A stretch of 64,000 nt of DNA from NCBI RefSeq assembly GCF_001499855.1, contig NZ_LQIK01000009.1, positions 43,595 to 107,594 of the forward strand. The letters are read 5' to 3'. The stretch's first letter is position 1; every line of letters starts with the position of its first letter. Under the pieces are notes generated by a model, which was not told the origin of the DNA, did no database searches, and worked only from the letters and a program-made list of their open reading frames with translations. Made by a program: the position numbers and the translations under genes. The DNA comes from Mycobacterium sp. GA-0227b (GTDB lineage Bacteria > Actinomycetota > Actinomycetes > Mycobacteriales > Mycobacteriaceae). Below are positions 57,264-64,000 of this stretch, one piece after another.

Positions 57264-58256
57264 GTGGATGTCGACGCGTTCGTGCTGGCGCACCGACGCA
57301 CGTGGGACCGGCTCGAACAGCTGGTCAAGCGGCGCCGCCGGCTCACCGGCGCCGAAGTCGACGAGCTCGTCGACCTCTACCAGCGCGTGTCGACGCACCT
57401 GTCGATGCTGCGCGCCGCATCCGCCGACCCGGTAGTGGTGGGCCGGTTGTCGGGCCTGGTGGCGCAGGCGCGTAGCGCGGTGACCAGTGTGCACGCACCG
57501 CTGTGGCGGGAGTTCGTCCGGTTCTGGACGGTGTCGTTTCCGGTGGTCGCCTACCGGTCCAGGCGGTGGTGGTTGAGCACGGCCGTCGTGTTTCTCGTCG
57601 TCTCCGCGGTCATCGCGTTGTGGGTGTCGGGCAGTCCGGAGGTGCGCGCGTCGATCGGCACGCCGGAAGAGCTCGACCAGCTGATCAACAACGACTTCGC
57701 CTCGTATTACAGCGAGAACCCGGCCGGCTCGTTCGCGCTTCAGGTCTGGGTGAACAACGCCTGGGTTTCCTTGCAATGCCTCGGCTTTGCGATCCTGCTC
57801 GGCGTTCCTATCCCGTACATTCTGTTCCAGAACGCCGCCAATCTCGGCGTGAATGCGGGGCTGATGTTCGGCGCGGGCAAGGGCGACATCTTCCTCGGTC
57901 TGATCACCCCGCACGGCCTGCTCGAGCTGACCGCGGTGTTCCTGGCGGCGGGCGCGGGGATGCGGCTGGGCTGGACGGTGATCTCACCGGGGGACCGACC
58001 GCGCGGGCAGGCGCTCGCCGAACAGGGCCGCGCGATCGGTGCGGTGGCGGGCGGGCTGGTGGCGGTGCTCCTGGTGTCTGGCCTCATCGAGGCACTCGTG
58101 ACACCTTCGCCGCTGCCGACTGCGGCCCGCATAGGCATCGGCGTGGCGGTCGAGATCGCTTTCCTGGCTTACATATTCCACTTCGGACGTCGAGCCGGGA
58201 GGGCCGGCGAAACCGGAGACGTCGAGCACGCGCCCGATGTGGTGCCGACCGGCTAG
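57264..58256 (+). CDS. Stage II sporulation protein M-like membrane protein (Rv3694c-like)
   Basis: 330 aa from a GTG. A helical cytosolic N-terminus (RTWDRLEQLVKRRRRLTGAE) is followed by about six membrane helices with LQVWVNNAWVSLQCLGFAIL and FLGLITPHGLLELTAVFLAA, the SpoIIM signature (conserved Asn, His-Gly, Glu). Its TAG stop (58254-58256) is made of bases from the end of the repeat element at 58253-58494. Function in non-sporulating actinobacteria is unknown. Confidence 0.9.
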   Translation: MDVDAFVLAHRRTWDRLEQLVKRRRRLTGAEVDELVDLYQRVSTHLSMLRAASADPVVVGRLSGLVAQARSAVTSVHAPLWREFVRFWTVSFPVVAYRSRRWWLSTAVVFLVVSAVIALWVSGSPEVRASIGTPEELDQLINNDFASYYSENPAGSFALQVWVNNAWVSLQCLGFAILLGVPIPYILFQNAANLGVNAGLMFGAGKGDIFLGLITPHGLLELTAVFLAAGAGMRLGWTVISPGDRPRGQALAEQGRAIGAVAGGLVAVLLVSGLIEALVTPSPLPTAARIGIGVAVEIAFLAYIFHFGRRAGRAGETGDVEHAPDVVPTG

Positions 58257-58494
58257 TGTCCTGAGTCGTTACTTCGTCGTCAGTGAGAATTCGAGGTTCG
58301 CGCGTTCGGTGTGGTCCATTTTCGGCTTCCTATGCTCGAGATTGCACACACGGCTGTGGTCGTTTTCTCGGATCAGCACAACCCTGAATGCAATCTCGGC
58401 GCTAGGACCATCTCGCAGACCAGCACCACCCGGCCCCGTGCATGCGTACAAGCACCCCAAATTCTGCTCCCGAACTGATGACTCACGACACTAG
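58253..58494. mobile_element. 242-bp MITE-like element with 23-bp terminal inverted repeats
   Basis: Left end CTAGTGTCCTGAGTCGTTAC then TTC (58253-58275); the right end read inwards is CTAGTGTCGTGAGTCATCAG then TTC (58494-58472): 19 of 23 match. An inner inverted repeat CGAGATTGCA (58337-58346)/TGCAATCTCG (58389-58398) could form a hairpin. There is no transposase. A 63-codon frame inside lacks gene-like features. Both flanking genes take their stop codon from the terminal CTAG. Confidence 0.7.
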
Positions 58495-59813
58495 AGCCGG
58501 CCGGTGGCTTTGAACGCCAGGTAGTGATCGGCCAACGCGGGTGCGAGCTCCTCAGGCGGCGCGTCGATGACGCCGACACCGCGGCGCCGCAACCGCGATG
58601 CGATCGCCCGCCGCTCGTTGCGGGCGCGCTCGGCTGCTGCGGCGTCGTAGACCTGCGGCGCATCGGAGCGTCCGCCGGCGAGGACCTCGACCCGGGGGTC
58701 GGCGACCGCGGCGACGATCACCCCATGCTTTGCCGTCAGCTGCGACAGCACGGTCATCAGGCCTTCGTCGAGCGCGGACGCGTTGAGGTCGGTGAGCAAC
58801 ACGACCAGCGCACGCCGGCGGACGCGGCGCAGAACCGCGGCGACCATTGCGCCGGCGTCGGATTCGATCAGCGCGGGTTCGACGGGGGCCATTGCGGCCA
58901 CCAGTTGGGGGAGGAGTTCGGTGCGTGAGGCGTTGAACACCGCCGCCCTGGTGACGCGGTCGTGGGCGAGGAAGTCGACGTGGTCACCGGCGCGGGACGC
59001 CAGCGCCGCGAGCAGCAGCGCGGCGTCCATCGACCAGTCCAACCGTGGCCATCCGGAGACGTCGTTCGCCGTGGGATCGACGCCGACGCGGGCGGCCGAC
59101 GTGCGGCCCGTGTCGAGCACGATGACCACGCGTTGATCCCGTTCGGGGCGCCACGTGCGGACCACCACGTCCGCGCGACGGGCGGAGGCGCGCCAGTCGA
59201 TCGACCTGACGTCGTCGCCGATGACGTACTCGCGTAGTGAGTCGAACTCGGTGCCCCGGCCACGGATCAGCACCGGCGTATTACCTTCGAGTTCACGCAG
59301 TTTCGCCAGTCGCGACGGAAGGTGCTTGCGGGACAGGAACGGCGGCAGGACCCTGATCCGCCATGGCACCCGGTGCGAGCTCTGTCGTCCGGCCAGCCCC
59401 AGCGGTCCGGTCGCGCGCACGGTGACCAATGCCGAGTCCTGGTCGCCCCGGCGCACGGGCCGCAGTGCCGTAACGAGGCGGAGTTGTTGGCCGGCAGCCA
59501 GATTGACCGGGTGAAGACGGGGGTAGGCGCGGGCGCTCGGCGGCCAGGCGTCGCGGACGACCCCCTTGATGCGGCGCGGGCCGGCGTTGTCGACCAGCAG
59601 TACGGCTGCCACCTGCTGGCCCAACCGTGCGGCGGTGTCGCCGGACCGGCGCAAGCGTACGCGCCGGGTGTTGCCGGCCAGTGTGACGTCGACCGCGATG
59701 AGCACGAGCAATGCGATCAGCAGCACGACGAACGTGAGGGCCGGGCGCGGTGAGACCGCGATCGGCAGGACGCAGATTCCTGCGACCAATCCGGCACGTC
59801 CGGTGAGAATCAC
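58491..59813 (-). CDS. DUF58 membrane protein (Rv3693-like)
   Basis: 440 aa from the GTG at 59813, overlapping the MoxR stop as GTGA; an upstream in-frame start at 59981 would run deep into moxR and is rejected. Two N-terminal membrane helices (VLPIAVSPRPALTFVVLLIA) precede the DUF58 core: GRGTEFDSLREYVIGDDVRS and IDWRASARRADVVVRTWRPE, then a VWA-like region VVIVLDTGRTSAARVG. It partners MoxR-type ATPases. Its TAG stop uses the CTAG end of the adjacent element. Confidence 0.9.
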   Translation of the reverse strand: MILTGRAGLVAGICVLPIAVSPRPALTFVVLLIALLVLIAVDVTLAGNTRRVRLRRSGDTAARLGQQVAAVLLVDNAGPRRIKGVVRDAWPPSARAYPRLHPVNLAAGQQLRLVTALRPVRRGDQDSALVTVRATGPLGLAGRQSSHRVPWRIRVLPPFLSRKHLPSRLAKLRELEGNTPVLIRGRGTEFDSLREYVIGDDVRSIDWRASARRADVVVRTWRPERDQRVVIVLDTGRTSAARVGVDPTANDVSGWPRLDWSMDAALLLAALASRAGDHVDFLAHDRVTRAAVFNASRTELLPQLVAAMAPVEPALIESDAGAMVAAVLRRVRRRALVVLLTDLNASALDEGLMTVLSQLTAKHGVIVAAVADPRVEVLAGGRSDAPQVYDAAAAERARNERRAIASRLRRRGVGVIDAPPEELAPALADHYLAFKATGRL

Positions 59814-60775
59814 CAGCGCGGCACCGGTACTGCCGCGAGGATGCCGTCGAGCACGCCGTCGGGGGTGGCGCCCTCCAGTTCGGCCTCGGGCCGAAGTTGG
59901 ATGCGGTGGCGCAGGGTCGGGCGCGCCATCGCCTTGATGTCGTCCGGGGTGACGTAGTTGCGTCCCGACAGCCAGGCCCACGACCGGGCGGTCGCCAGCA
60001 GCGCGGTCGCCCCGCGCGGCGAGACTCCGAGTTGCAGCGAAGGCGAGTGTCTTGTCGCGGAGGCGATGTCGACGATGTAGCCGAGAACCTCGTCGGCTAC
60101 CAACACCTCCCGCACGGCAGCACGCCCCGCGGCCAGTTCCGCGGCTCCCGCGACGGGCCGCACGATCGACAGGTCCCGAGGGTCGAAGCCGTGCGCATGC
60201 CGGTTCAAGATCGCGACCTCCTGTTCCCGCGACGGCAGCGGCACGTTGAGCTTGAGCAGGAACCGGTCCAACTGCGCCTCCGGGAGCTGATAGGTGCCCT
60301 CGTACTCGATCGGGTTCTGCGTGGCGGCGACGATGAACGGATCCGGCAGCGGGCGCGCTTCGCCTTCGACGCTGACCTGGCGTTCCTCCATCGCCTCCAG
60401 CAGTGCGGCCTGGGTCTTGGGCGGCGTCCGGTTGATTTCGTCGGCCAGCAGCAGGTTGGTGAACACGGGTCCGGACCGGAACTCGAATTCAGCGGTGCGC
60501 GCGTCGTATACGAGTGAGCCGGTGACGTCACCGGGCATGAGGTCGGGGGTGAACTGCAGCCGCTTGAAGTCGAGCTGCAACGCGGAGGCGAGCGTGCGGA
60601 CCAACAGCGTCTTGGCGACCCCCGGGACTCCCTCGAGGAGAACGTGGCCGCGGCACAGCAGCGCGATCACCAGTCCGCTGACGACCGCGTCCTGTCCGAC
60701 TACTGCCTTGGCTATCTCCGAGCGCAGCGCCAGTAGCGCGGTTCGCGCCGAATCGTGTCCGCCTGCCTGAGTCAC
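59810..60775 (-). CDS. MoxR-family AAA+ ATPase
   Basis: 321 aa from the GTG at 60775, coupled to the upstream gene by GTGA. Walker A is LLEGVPGVAKTLLVRTLA, Walker B LLLADEINRTPPKTQAALLE, and sensor 1 FIVAATQNPIEYEGTYQLPE. MoxR ATPases act as chaperones that assemble or activate partner proteins, usually with VWA/DUF58 proteins. It matches Rv3692 (moxR2). The operon order DUF4129-DUF4350-MoxR-DUF58 is conserved. Confidence 0.94.
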   Translation of the reverse strand: MTQAGGHDSARTALLALRSEIAKAVVGQDAVVSGLVIALLCRGHVLLEGVPGVAKTLLVRTLASALQLDFKRLQFTPDLMPGDVTGSLVYDARTAEFEFRSGPVFTNLLLADEINRTPPKTQAALLEAMEERQVSVEGEARPLPDPFIVAATQNPIEYEGTYQLPEAQLDRFLLKLNVPLPSREQEVAILNRHAHGFDPRDLSIVRPVAGAAELAAGRAAVREVLVADEVLGYIVDIASATRHSPSLQLGVSPRGATALLATARSWAWLSGRNYVTPDDIKAMARPTLRHRIQLRPEAELEGATPDGVLDGILAAVPVPRW

Positions 60776-61941
60776 GAGCGTGCGACCTGCCTTTCGATGT
60801 TGTCGAGTTCGCGTGCGAGATTGACCAGTTCGGCGTCGTCCCGGGGTGGTGGGCCGAACAACGCGTAGGCCACCGACTGCGGTTGGACGCCACAGTGTGC
60901 CGAAATCCCTTGGACGACCGCGACCGGGTCGGTGTTGACGCCAAGGCCGAGGCGGGGCTGCATCCGCTGCAGCGCGGCGGTGCGCAACGCCGCGGCCGCG
61001 CTGTCGCGGGCCCGCCGCGAACGGTACAGGCGGCCACGTCCTTCCACGGTCTCGGAGGCTCGCACCACGACGGGGAGTCGTTCGGCCACGAGTGGGCCGA
61101 TGCGCCGGCTCTTCCAGGCGGCCAGCAACACCACCACCGCGACGAGCTGCCACATGATCCACTTCACCTGCTCAGGCGCGAGGTCGAAAAGCGTTGCCCC
61201 ACCCTCTGCTTCGCCCTCGGTGAATTGCGGCGCATACCAGATCATCCGCTGATGTGTGCCCGTGAGGTTCATGGCCAGCGCGGCGTTGCCTTCCTCGAGC
61301 AACCCGCCGTTCGTCATGAATTCGGAGTTTCCGACGACCGTGATGTCCCGGCCGTCGGCGGTGTACCGGACCAGCGCACCGTCGTAGCAGCGCGTCACGC
61401 TGGTGTCGTCGTCTGATGCGTCGTAGGCGTCACTGACTCCGAACTGCACCGCCCCGGCGCGGGTCGCCTCGCGCAGATCGCAGTTCGGCCGCTCCCCGCC
61501 CCCGAAGGTGGTTGCCCCGCTCAACTTGATCGCCGGCGCCAGCACTTCCCGGCTACGCGAGATCGGTTGTACGAGAAGACGATCACCGGGCAGCCCGGCC
61601 AACCGGCGCAGCGCGCCACGGTCGACGAGGTGATAGGTCTGCACCACCACCAGCAGGGTGTCGGGGCCGGCGGCCGCCTCGACCGCGGCCACATCGGGTG
61701 CCTCTACGACGTCGACACCGTGCTCGCGCAGCAGCGTCATCAGCGCCCGAGCGCCGTCCGGCGAAGTGGAGTCCGGATCCATCCGCCCCCCGGGCCGGGG
61801 TGCGGTCAGATAGGCGCTGAGCGTCGCGAATGCGACGATGACGGCCAGCGCCAGCAGCACCCAACGGGCACCGCGCCACCGCTGGCCTATCGTCGGTTCC
61901 GTGGCGGTGCCTCGCCCGCCCGGGGTGGCTTCGACGATCAA
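60772..61941 (-). CDS. DUF4350 membrane protein (Rv3691-like)
   Basis: 389 aa from a TTG at 61941 that overlaps the upstream stop as TTGA; a TTG at 61956 is also possible. One N-terminal membrane helix (ARWVLLALAVIVAFATLSAY) is followed by an extracytoplasmic GATase-like DUF4350 domain (SPDGARALMTLLREHGVDVV; LLVVVQTYHLVD). A second helix (WIMWQLVAVVVLLAAWKSRR) leads to a cytosolic C-terminus. Function unknown; part of the MoxR operon. Confidence 0.85.
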   Translation of the reverse strand: MIVEATPGGRGTATEPTIGQRWRGARWVLLALAVIVAFATLSAYLTAPRPGGRMDPDSTSPDGARALMTLLREHGVDVVEAPDVAAVEAAAGPDTLLVVVQTYHLVDRGALRRLAGLPGDRLLVQPISRSREVLAPAIKLSGATTFGGGERPNCDLREATRAGAVQFGVSDAYDASDDDTSVTRCYDGALVRYTADGRDITVVGNSEFMTNGGLLEEGNAALAMNLTGTHQRMIWYAPQFTEGEAEGGATLFDLAPEQVKWIMWQLVAVVVLLAAWKSRRIGPLVAERLPVVVRASETVEGRGRLYRSRRARDSAAAALRTAALQRMQPRLGLGVNTDPVAVVQGISAHCGVQPQSVAYALFGPPPRDDAELVNLARELDNIERQVARS

Positions 61942-62591
61942 CGGATTTCCGCCCAACCATCGGATGCCGTGGGCGCGGGCGCAGCGGAGGCGGCCACCGG
62001 CGACCGCGACCTCAGGTGGTCGTCGAGACCGGTGATCAGCGCGTAGGCGTCCTCGGTGCCCGGTCGGTCGCCGTAGGTGACGTCGTTGAAAGCCGTTGCA
62101 GCGGCGTCTAATTCACCGGTGAGATGCGGCAGCTGTCGTCCCGCGTCACGCGCGAGTTCGGTGGCGGTGCGGCCGGGGACGGGATCCAGCACACCGGTTT
62201 CCTCCAACTGGCGGGCGACGGCGCGCAGCCGGTGCCGAATCGCCGCCGCCCAGTCCGCCGCCGCGGCCGAACGTTCGGCGGCGGCCCGGTGCTGTGCCGC
62301 GGTCAGCTCCTGGCCACCGAACAAGGCCTCACCGCGGCCGCGACTGGTCCTCATCGACCGTCGCGCGATCCGGACCGCCACGACCACCGCCACCCCGACC
62401 AGGATCAGCAGCACCGTGACCGTCACCCACCCCCCGGGCACCGATGCGCCCTGCACCGCCAATCGGTACAACAGGTCCTCGATCCAGTCGATGGCCTGCT
62501 CGGTGAGGGACCCCTTGGGGTAGATCGGCTTTGCGAGTTCGCGCTGCGCGGCCTCGTGCGCGGCATCGCGGTCGATGTCTATCGTCGGCAC
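61938..62591 (-). CDS. DUF4129 membrane protein (Rv3690-like)
   Basis: 217 aa from a GTG. One membrane helix (GWVTVTVLLILVGVAVVVAV) separates a short outer part from a cytosolic DUF4129 domain with AAIRHRLRAVARQLEETGVL and PGRTATELARDAGRQLPHLT. It is 1 nt downstream of the PPGY-repeat gene and overlaps DUF4350 by 4 nt. DUF4129 also occurs as the C-terminal part of transglutaminase-like membrane proteins. Confidence 0.87.
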   Translation of the reverse strand: MPTIDIDRDAAHEAAQRELAKPIYPKGSLTEQAIDWIEDLLYRLAVQGASVPGGWVTVTVLLILVGVAVVVAVRIARRSMRTSRGRGEALFGGQELTAAQHRAAAERSAAAADWAAAIRHRLRAVARQLEETGVLDPVPGRTATELARDAGRQLPHLTGELDAAATAFNDVTYGDRPGTEDAYALITGLDDHLRSRSPVAASAAPAPTASDGWAEIR

Positions 62592-62592
62592 G

Positions 62593-63768
62593 TCAGTTCT
62601 GGCGGGTCAGCCAAAGATGGTCGGTGGAGTCGGACGGGGCGGCGGGGCCGTACCCCGCGCCGGTTTGCAGCACGAGATCGAAGGCCTCTCTGCGGATCCG
62701 GCCGTCGGTGTACTGCAGCGCGACCACGCCCGCGTTGAACGGTGCGGTGATGATCTGACCGATCGCACCGCCGACGGTCAGCAGGATCAGCGCGAGCATC
62801 GCGGCAGCCGTCGTCGTGGCCGCCATCAGCACGATCTGCCCGCCGAGACTGAACGGGAACGCGACGGCACCCGCGACGAGTTGGGCGACGATCACCGCCA
62901 GCAGCCGAATGCCCAACACCCGCCAGAAGTCTCGCTTGATCAGCGCGAACGACCGTTGGACGGCGGCGACGATGCCGAGACGCTCGAGCACGATGATGAC
63001 CGGCGCGAAGGTCAACATCGTGCCCAGGTACACCAGCGCCGCAATCAGCGCCAATACCAACGGGATTCCGATGACCACCGCGGCGGCGCCGCCCGCGGCG
63101 ACAGCTATCCAGACGATGAGGCCGACGACCGCGGCGATCAGCAGCAGTGCGCCGATCATCTCGAGGACCGTGAACCCGATCAGTGCCCACAGCCGGCCCC
63201 GAAGTCGTTGCCACGCTTCGCCGATCGTGATCTCGGAGCCGAAGACGGCCCTGCCGACGACGACGGTGAGCAACCCGCTGAGCAGGATCGACGACAACCC
63301 GGTTGCCACCGATCCGGCGAGGCTCGACATCATGGAGCCGAGCAGCACCCCCGTCGACACCTCTTCTTCGCCGCTGAGTGCCGGCACCAGCTGACCGCCG
63401 ACGGCCAGCGGGCCGATGGACAGGATCAACGCGAGGACCTGCGTGATGACCACGACGATGGTGGTCAGGCCGAGCGTCGCTTTCGGGTTCGCCCGGATGT
63501 AGCCGACCGCGCCGTTGAAGATGTCGGACAGGCTCAGGGGCCGCAGGGGGATGACCCCCGGCTTCAGCGCGAACGGCCCGTATCCCGGCGGCGGCCCGTA
63601 GCCCGGCGGCGGCCCGTAACCCGGGGGCGGCCCGTATCCCGGGGGCGGCCCGTAACCCGGAGGTGAGTAGCCCGGCGGCGCCGCGTAGCCCGGCGGTGGA
63701 TAGCCGGGTGGTGGCCCGTACCCCGGCGGCGGACCTGCGGTACCGGACCCGCCGGCGTGGGTGCTCAT
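62593..63768 (-). CDS. PPGY-repeat multi-pass membrane protein (Rv3689-like)
   Basis: 391 aa from the ATG at 63768 (MSTHAGGSG); a longer frame upstream is rejected because it runs through the divergent gene. The first 75 residues are Pro/Gly/Tyr-rich with five YGPPPG units. The rest has about six membrane helices and resembles the glycerophosphoryl-diester-phosphodiesterase membrane-domain family (LSLSDIFNGAVGYIRANPKA is its usual opening). First gene of the MoxR operon. The first 12 codons and 39 bp upstream are repeated in inverted orientation at 63926-64000. Confidence 0.85.
   Translation of the reverse strand: MSTHAGGSGTAGPPPGYGPPPGYPPPGYAAPPGYSPPGYGPPPGYGPPPGYGPPPGYGPPPGYGPFALKPGVIPLRPLSLSDIFNGAVGYIRANPKATLGLTTIVVVITQVLALILSIGPLAVGGQLVPALSGEEEVSTGVLLGSMMSSLAGSVATGLSSILLSGLLTVVVGRAVFGSEITIGEAWQRLRGRLWALIGFTVLEMIGALLLIAAVVGLIVWIAVAAGGAAAVVIGIPLVLALIAALVYLGTMLTFAPVIIVLERLGIVAAVQRSFALIKRDFWRVLGIRLLAVIVAQLVAGAVAFPFSLGGQIVLMAATTTAAAMLALILLTVGGAIGQIITAPFNAGVVALQYTDGRIRREAFDLVLQTGAGYGPAAPSDSTDHLWLTRQN
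63576..63665. repeat. 18-bp tandem repeat in the PPGY-coding region
   Basis: Five near-identical copies of an 18-bp unit of the form GGCCCGTANCCCGGSGGC encode successive GYGPPP hexapeptides. Differences between copies are almost all synonymous. Likely variable in copy number. Confidence 0.85.
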
Positions 63769-64000
63769 GGCCACCATCCTGTCGAGGGCGATGCGAATTG
63801 ACAACGTCGTCGCGCGGCCGTGCCGGACTTCGGCGGCGTAGTTTTGGCTCATGGCGGAGCTCAAGGACCGGTTGCGGGCCGACCTGACGACGGCGATGAA
63901 GTCCCAAGACAAGCTGCGCACCGCGACGTTGTCGATTCGCATCGCCCTCGACAGGATGGTGGCCATGAGCACCCACGCCGGCGGGTCCGGTACCGCGGGT
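63733..64000. repeat. 75-bp inverted repeat at the window end
   Basis: The minus strand of 63733-63807 equals the plus strand of 63926-64000 except for two mismatches in 75. The arms are separated by 118 bp. The right arm runs off the window, so its true length is unknown. A short shared sequence ACGTTGTC lies at the junction. Confidence 0.9.
63851..64000 (+). CDS. GatB/YqeY-like protein N-terminus, apparently fused to duplicated sequence
   Basis: From the ATG at 63851 the frame reads MAELKDRLRADLTTAMKSQD then KLRTATL, a clear GatB/YqeY-domain N-terminus (Rv3688c position). A normal homologue continues with RMLLAAIQ-like sequence. Here, after codon 27, it enters the inverted copy of the neighbouring gene's start and reads SIRIALDRMVAMSTHAGGSG in frame. 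The gene is therefore either truncated and fused or the sequence is chimeric. It runs off the window end. Confidence 0.6.
   Translation, partial: MAELKDRLRADLTTAMKSQDKLRTATLSIRIALDRMVAMSTHAGGSGTAG

Noticed and set aside
58269..58460. 63-codon minus-strand frame inside the MITE-like element
   Set aside because: No ribosome binding site or recognisable domain. Its 3' end lies just inside the left terminal repeat, and it is better explained as chance coding in the element.
63769..63972. N-terminal extension of the PPGY-repeat membrane protein
   Set aside because: The extension is antisense to the divergent YqeY start and contains the inverted-repeat junction; the ATG at 63768 is the natural start.

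Overview
The window is a high-GC actinobacterial chromosome segment, almost certainly a fast-growing mycobacterium (Mycolicibacterium/Mycobacterium). From memory, the gene order and relative strands match Mycobacterium tuberculosis Rv3720 to Rv3688c, read in the opposite direction: FAD oxidase, SRPBCC protein, Ami1-type amidase, YbaB, recR, gatD-murT, dnaQ-like exonuclease, leuA, ask-asd, the ergothioneine operon egtABCDE, glpK and the MoxR/DUF58 block. Many starts are GTG or TTG, and neighbouring genes often overlap by 4 nt (ATGA, GTGA, TTGA). No rRNA, tRNA, CRISPR array or intact insertion sequence was seen.

Region by region. 1-8.7 kb: lipid and cell-wall genes, recR, a DUF559 nuclease-like gene framed by two inverted 67-bp palindromic repeats, and the gatD-murT peptidoglycan amidation pair. 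8.7-10.8 kb: leuA with what looks like a leaderless Leu-codon attenuator. 10.9-12.3 kb: two lone genes. 12.5-32.1 kb: a large accessory exopolysaccharide locus lying exactly between leuA and ask. It has a phosphoglycosyltransferase, four GT4-type glycosyltransferases, a Wzx-like flippase, a Wzz-like protein, a Wzy/O-antigen-ligase-like protein with an extra C-terminal domain, galU, a BcsB-like protein and an EfeO-like lipoprotein. It also holds a carrier-protein module: amino acid:[carrier protein] ligase, small carrier protein, AcpS-like transferase and a double alpha/beta-hydrolase. This suggests a lipid-linked polysaccharide that is built, flipped, polymerised and perhaps decorated with an aminoacyl-derived group.

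32.4-36.4 kb: ask-asd, a secreted DUF4185-like protein whose signal-peptide region overlaps a third palindromic repeat, and a proline-rich membrane protein. 36.5-44.7 kb: catalase, Ohr and a PknH-sensor-like protein followed by the complete ergothioneine operon, an antioxidant neighbourhood. 44.7-50.7 kb: a second glutamate-cysteine-ligase-like protein, a metallo-beta-lactamase-fold protein, an acyltransferase, a methyltransferase and glpK. 50.7-56.4 kb: an accessory regulatory block with two PadR regulators, a carotenoid oxygenase, AraC and TetR regulators and two small membrane proteins, with clear palindromic operators. 56.4-63.8 kb: RDD, SpoIIM, DUF58, MoxR, DUF4350, DUF4129 and a PPGY-repeat membrane protein, interrupted by a 242-bp MITE-like element that supplies both flanking stop codons.

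The last 75 bp are an inverted near-copy of 63733-63807, fused in frame to the start of a GatB/YqeY-type gene. This is either a real fold-back rearrangement or an assembly artefact.
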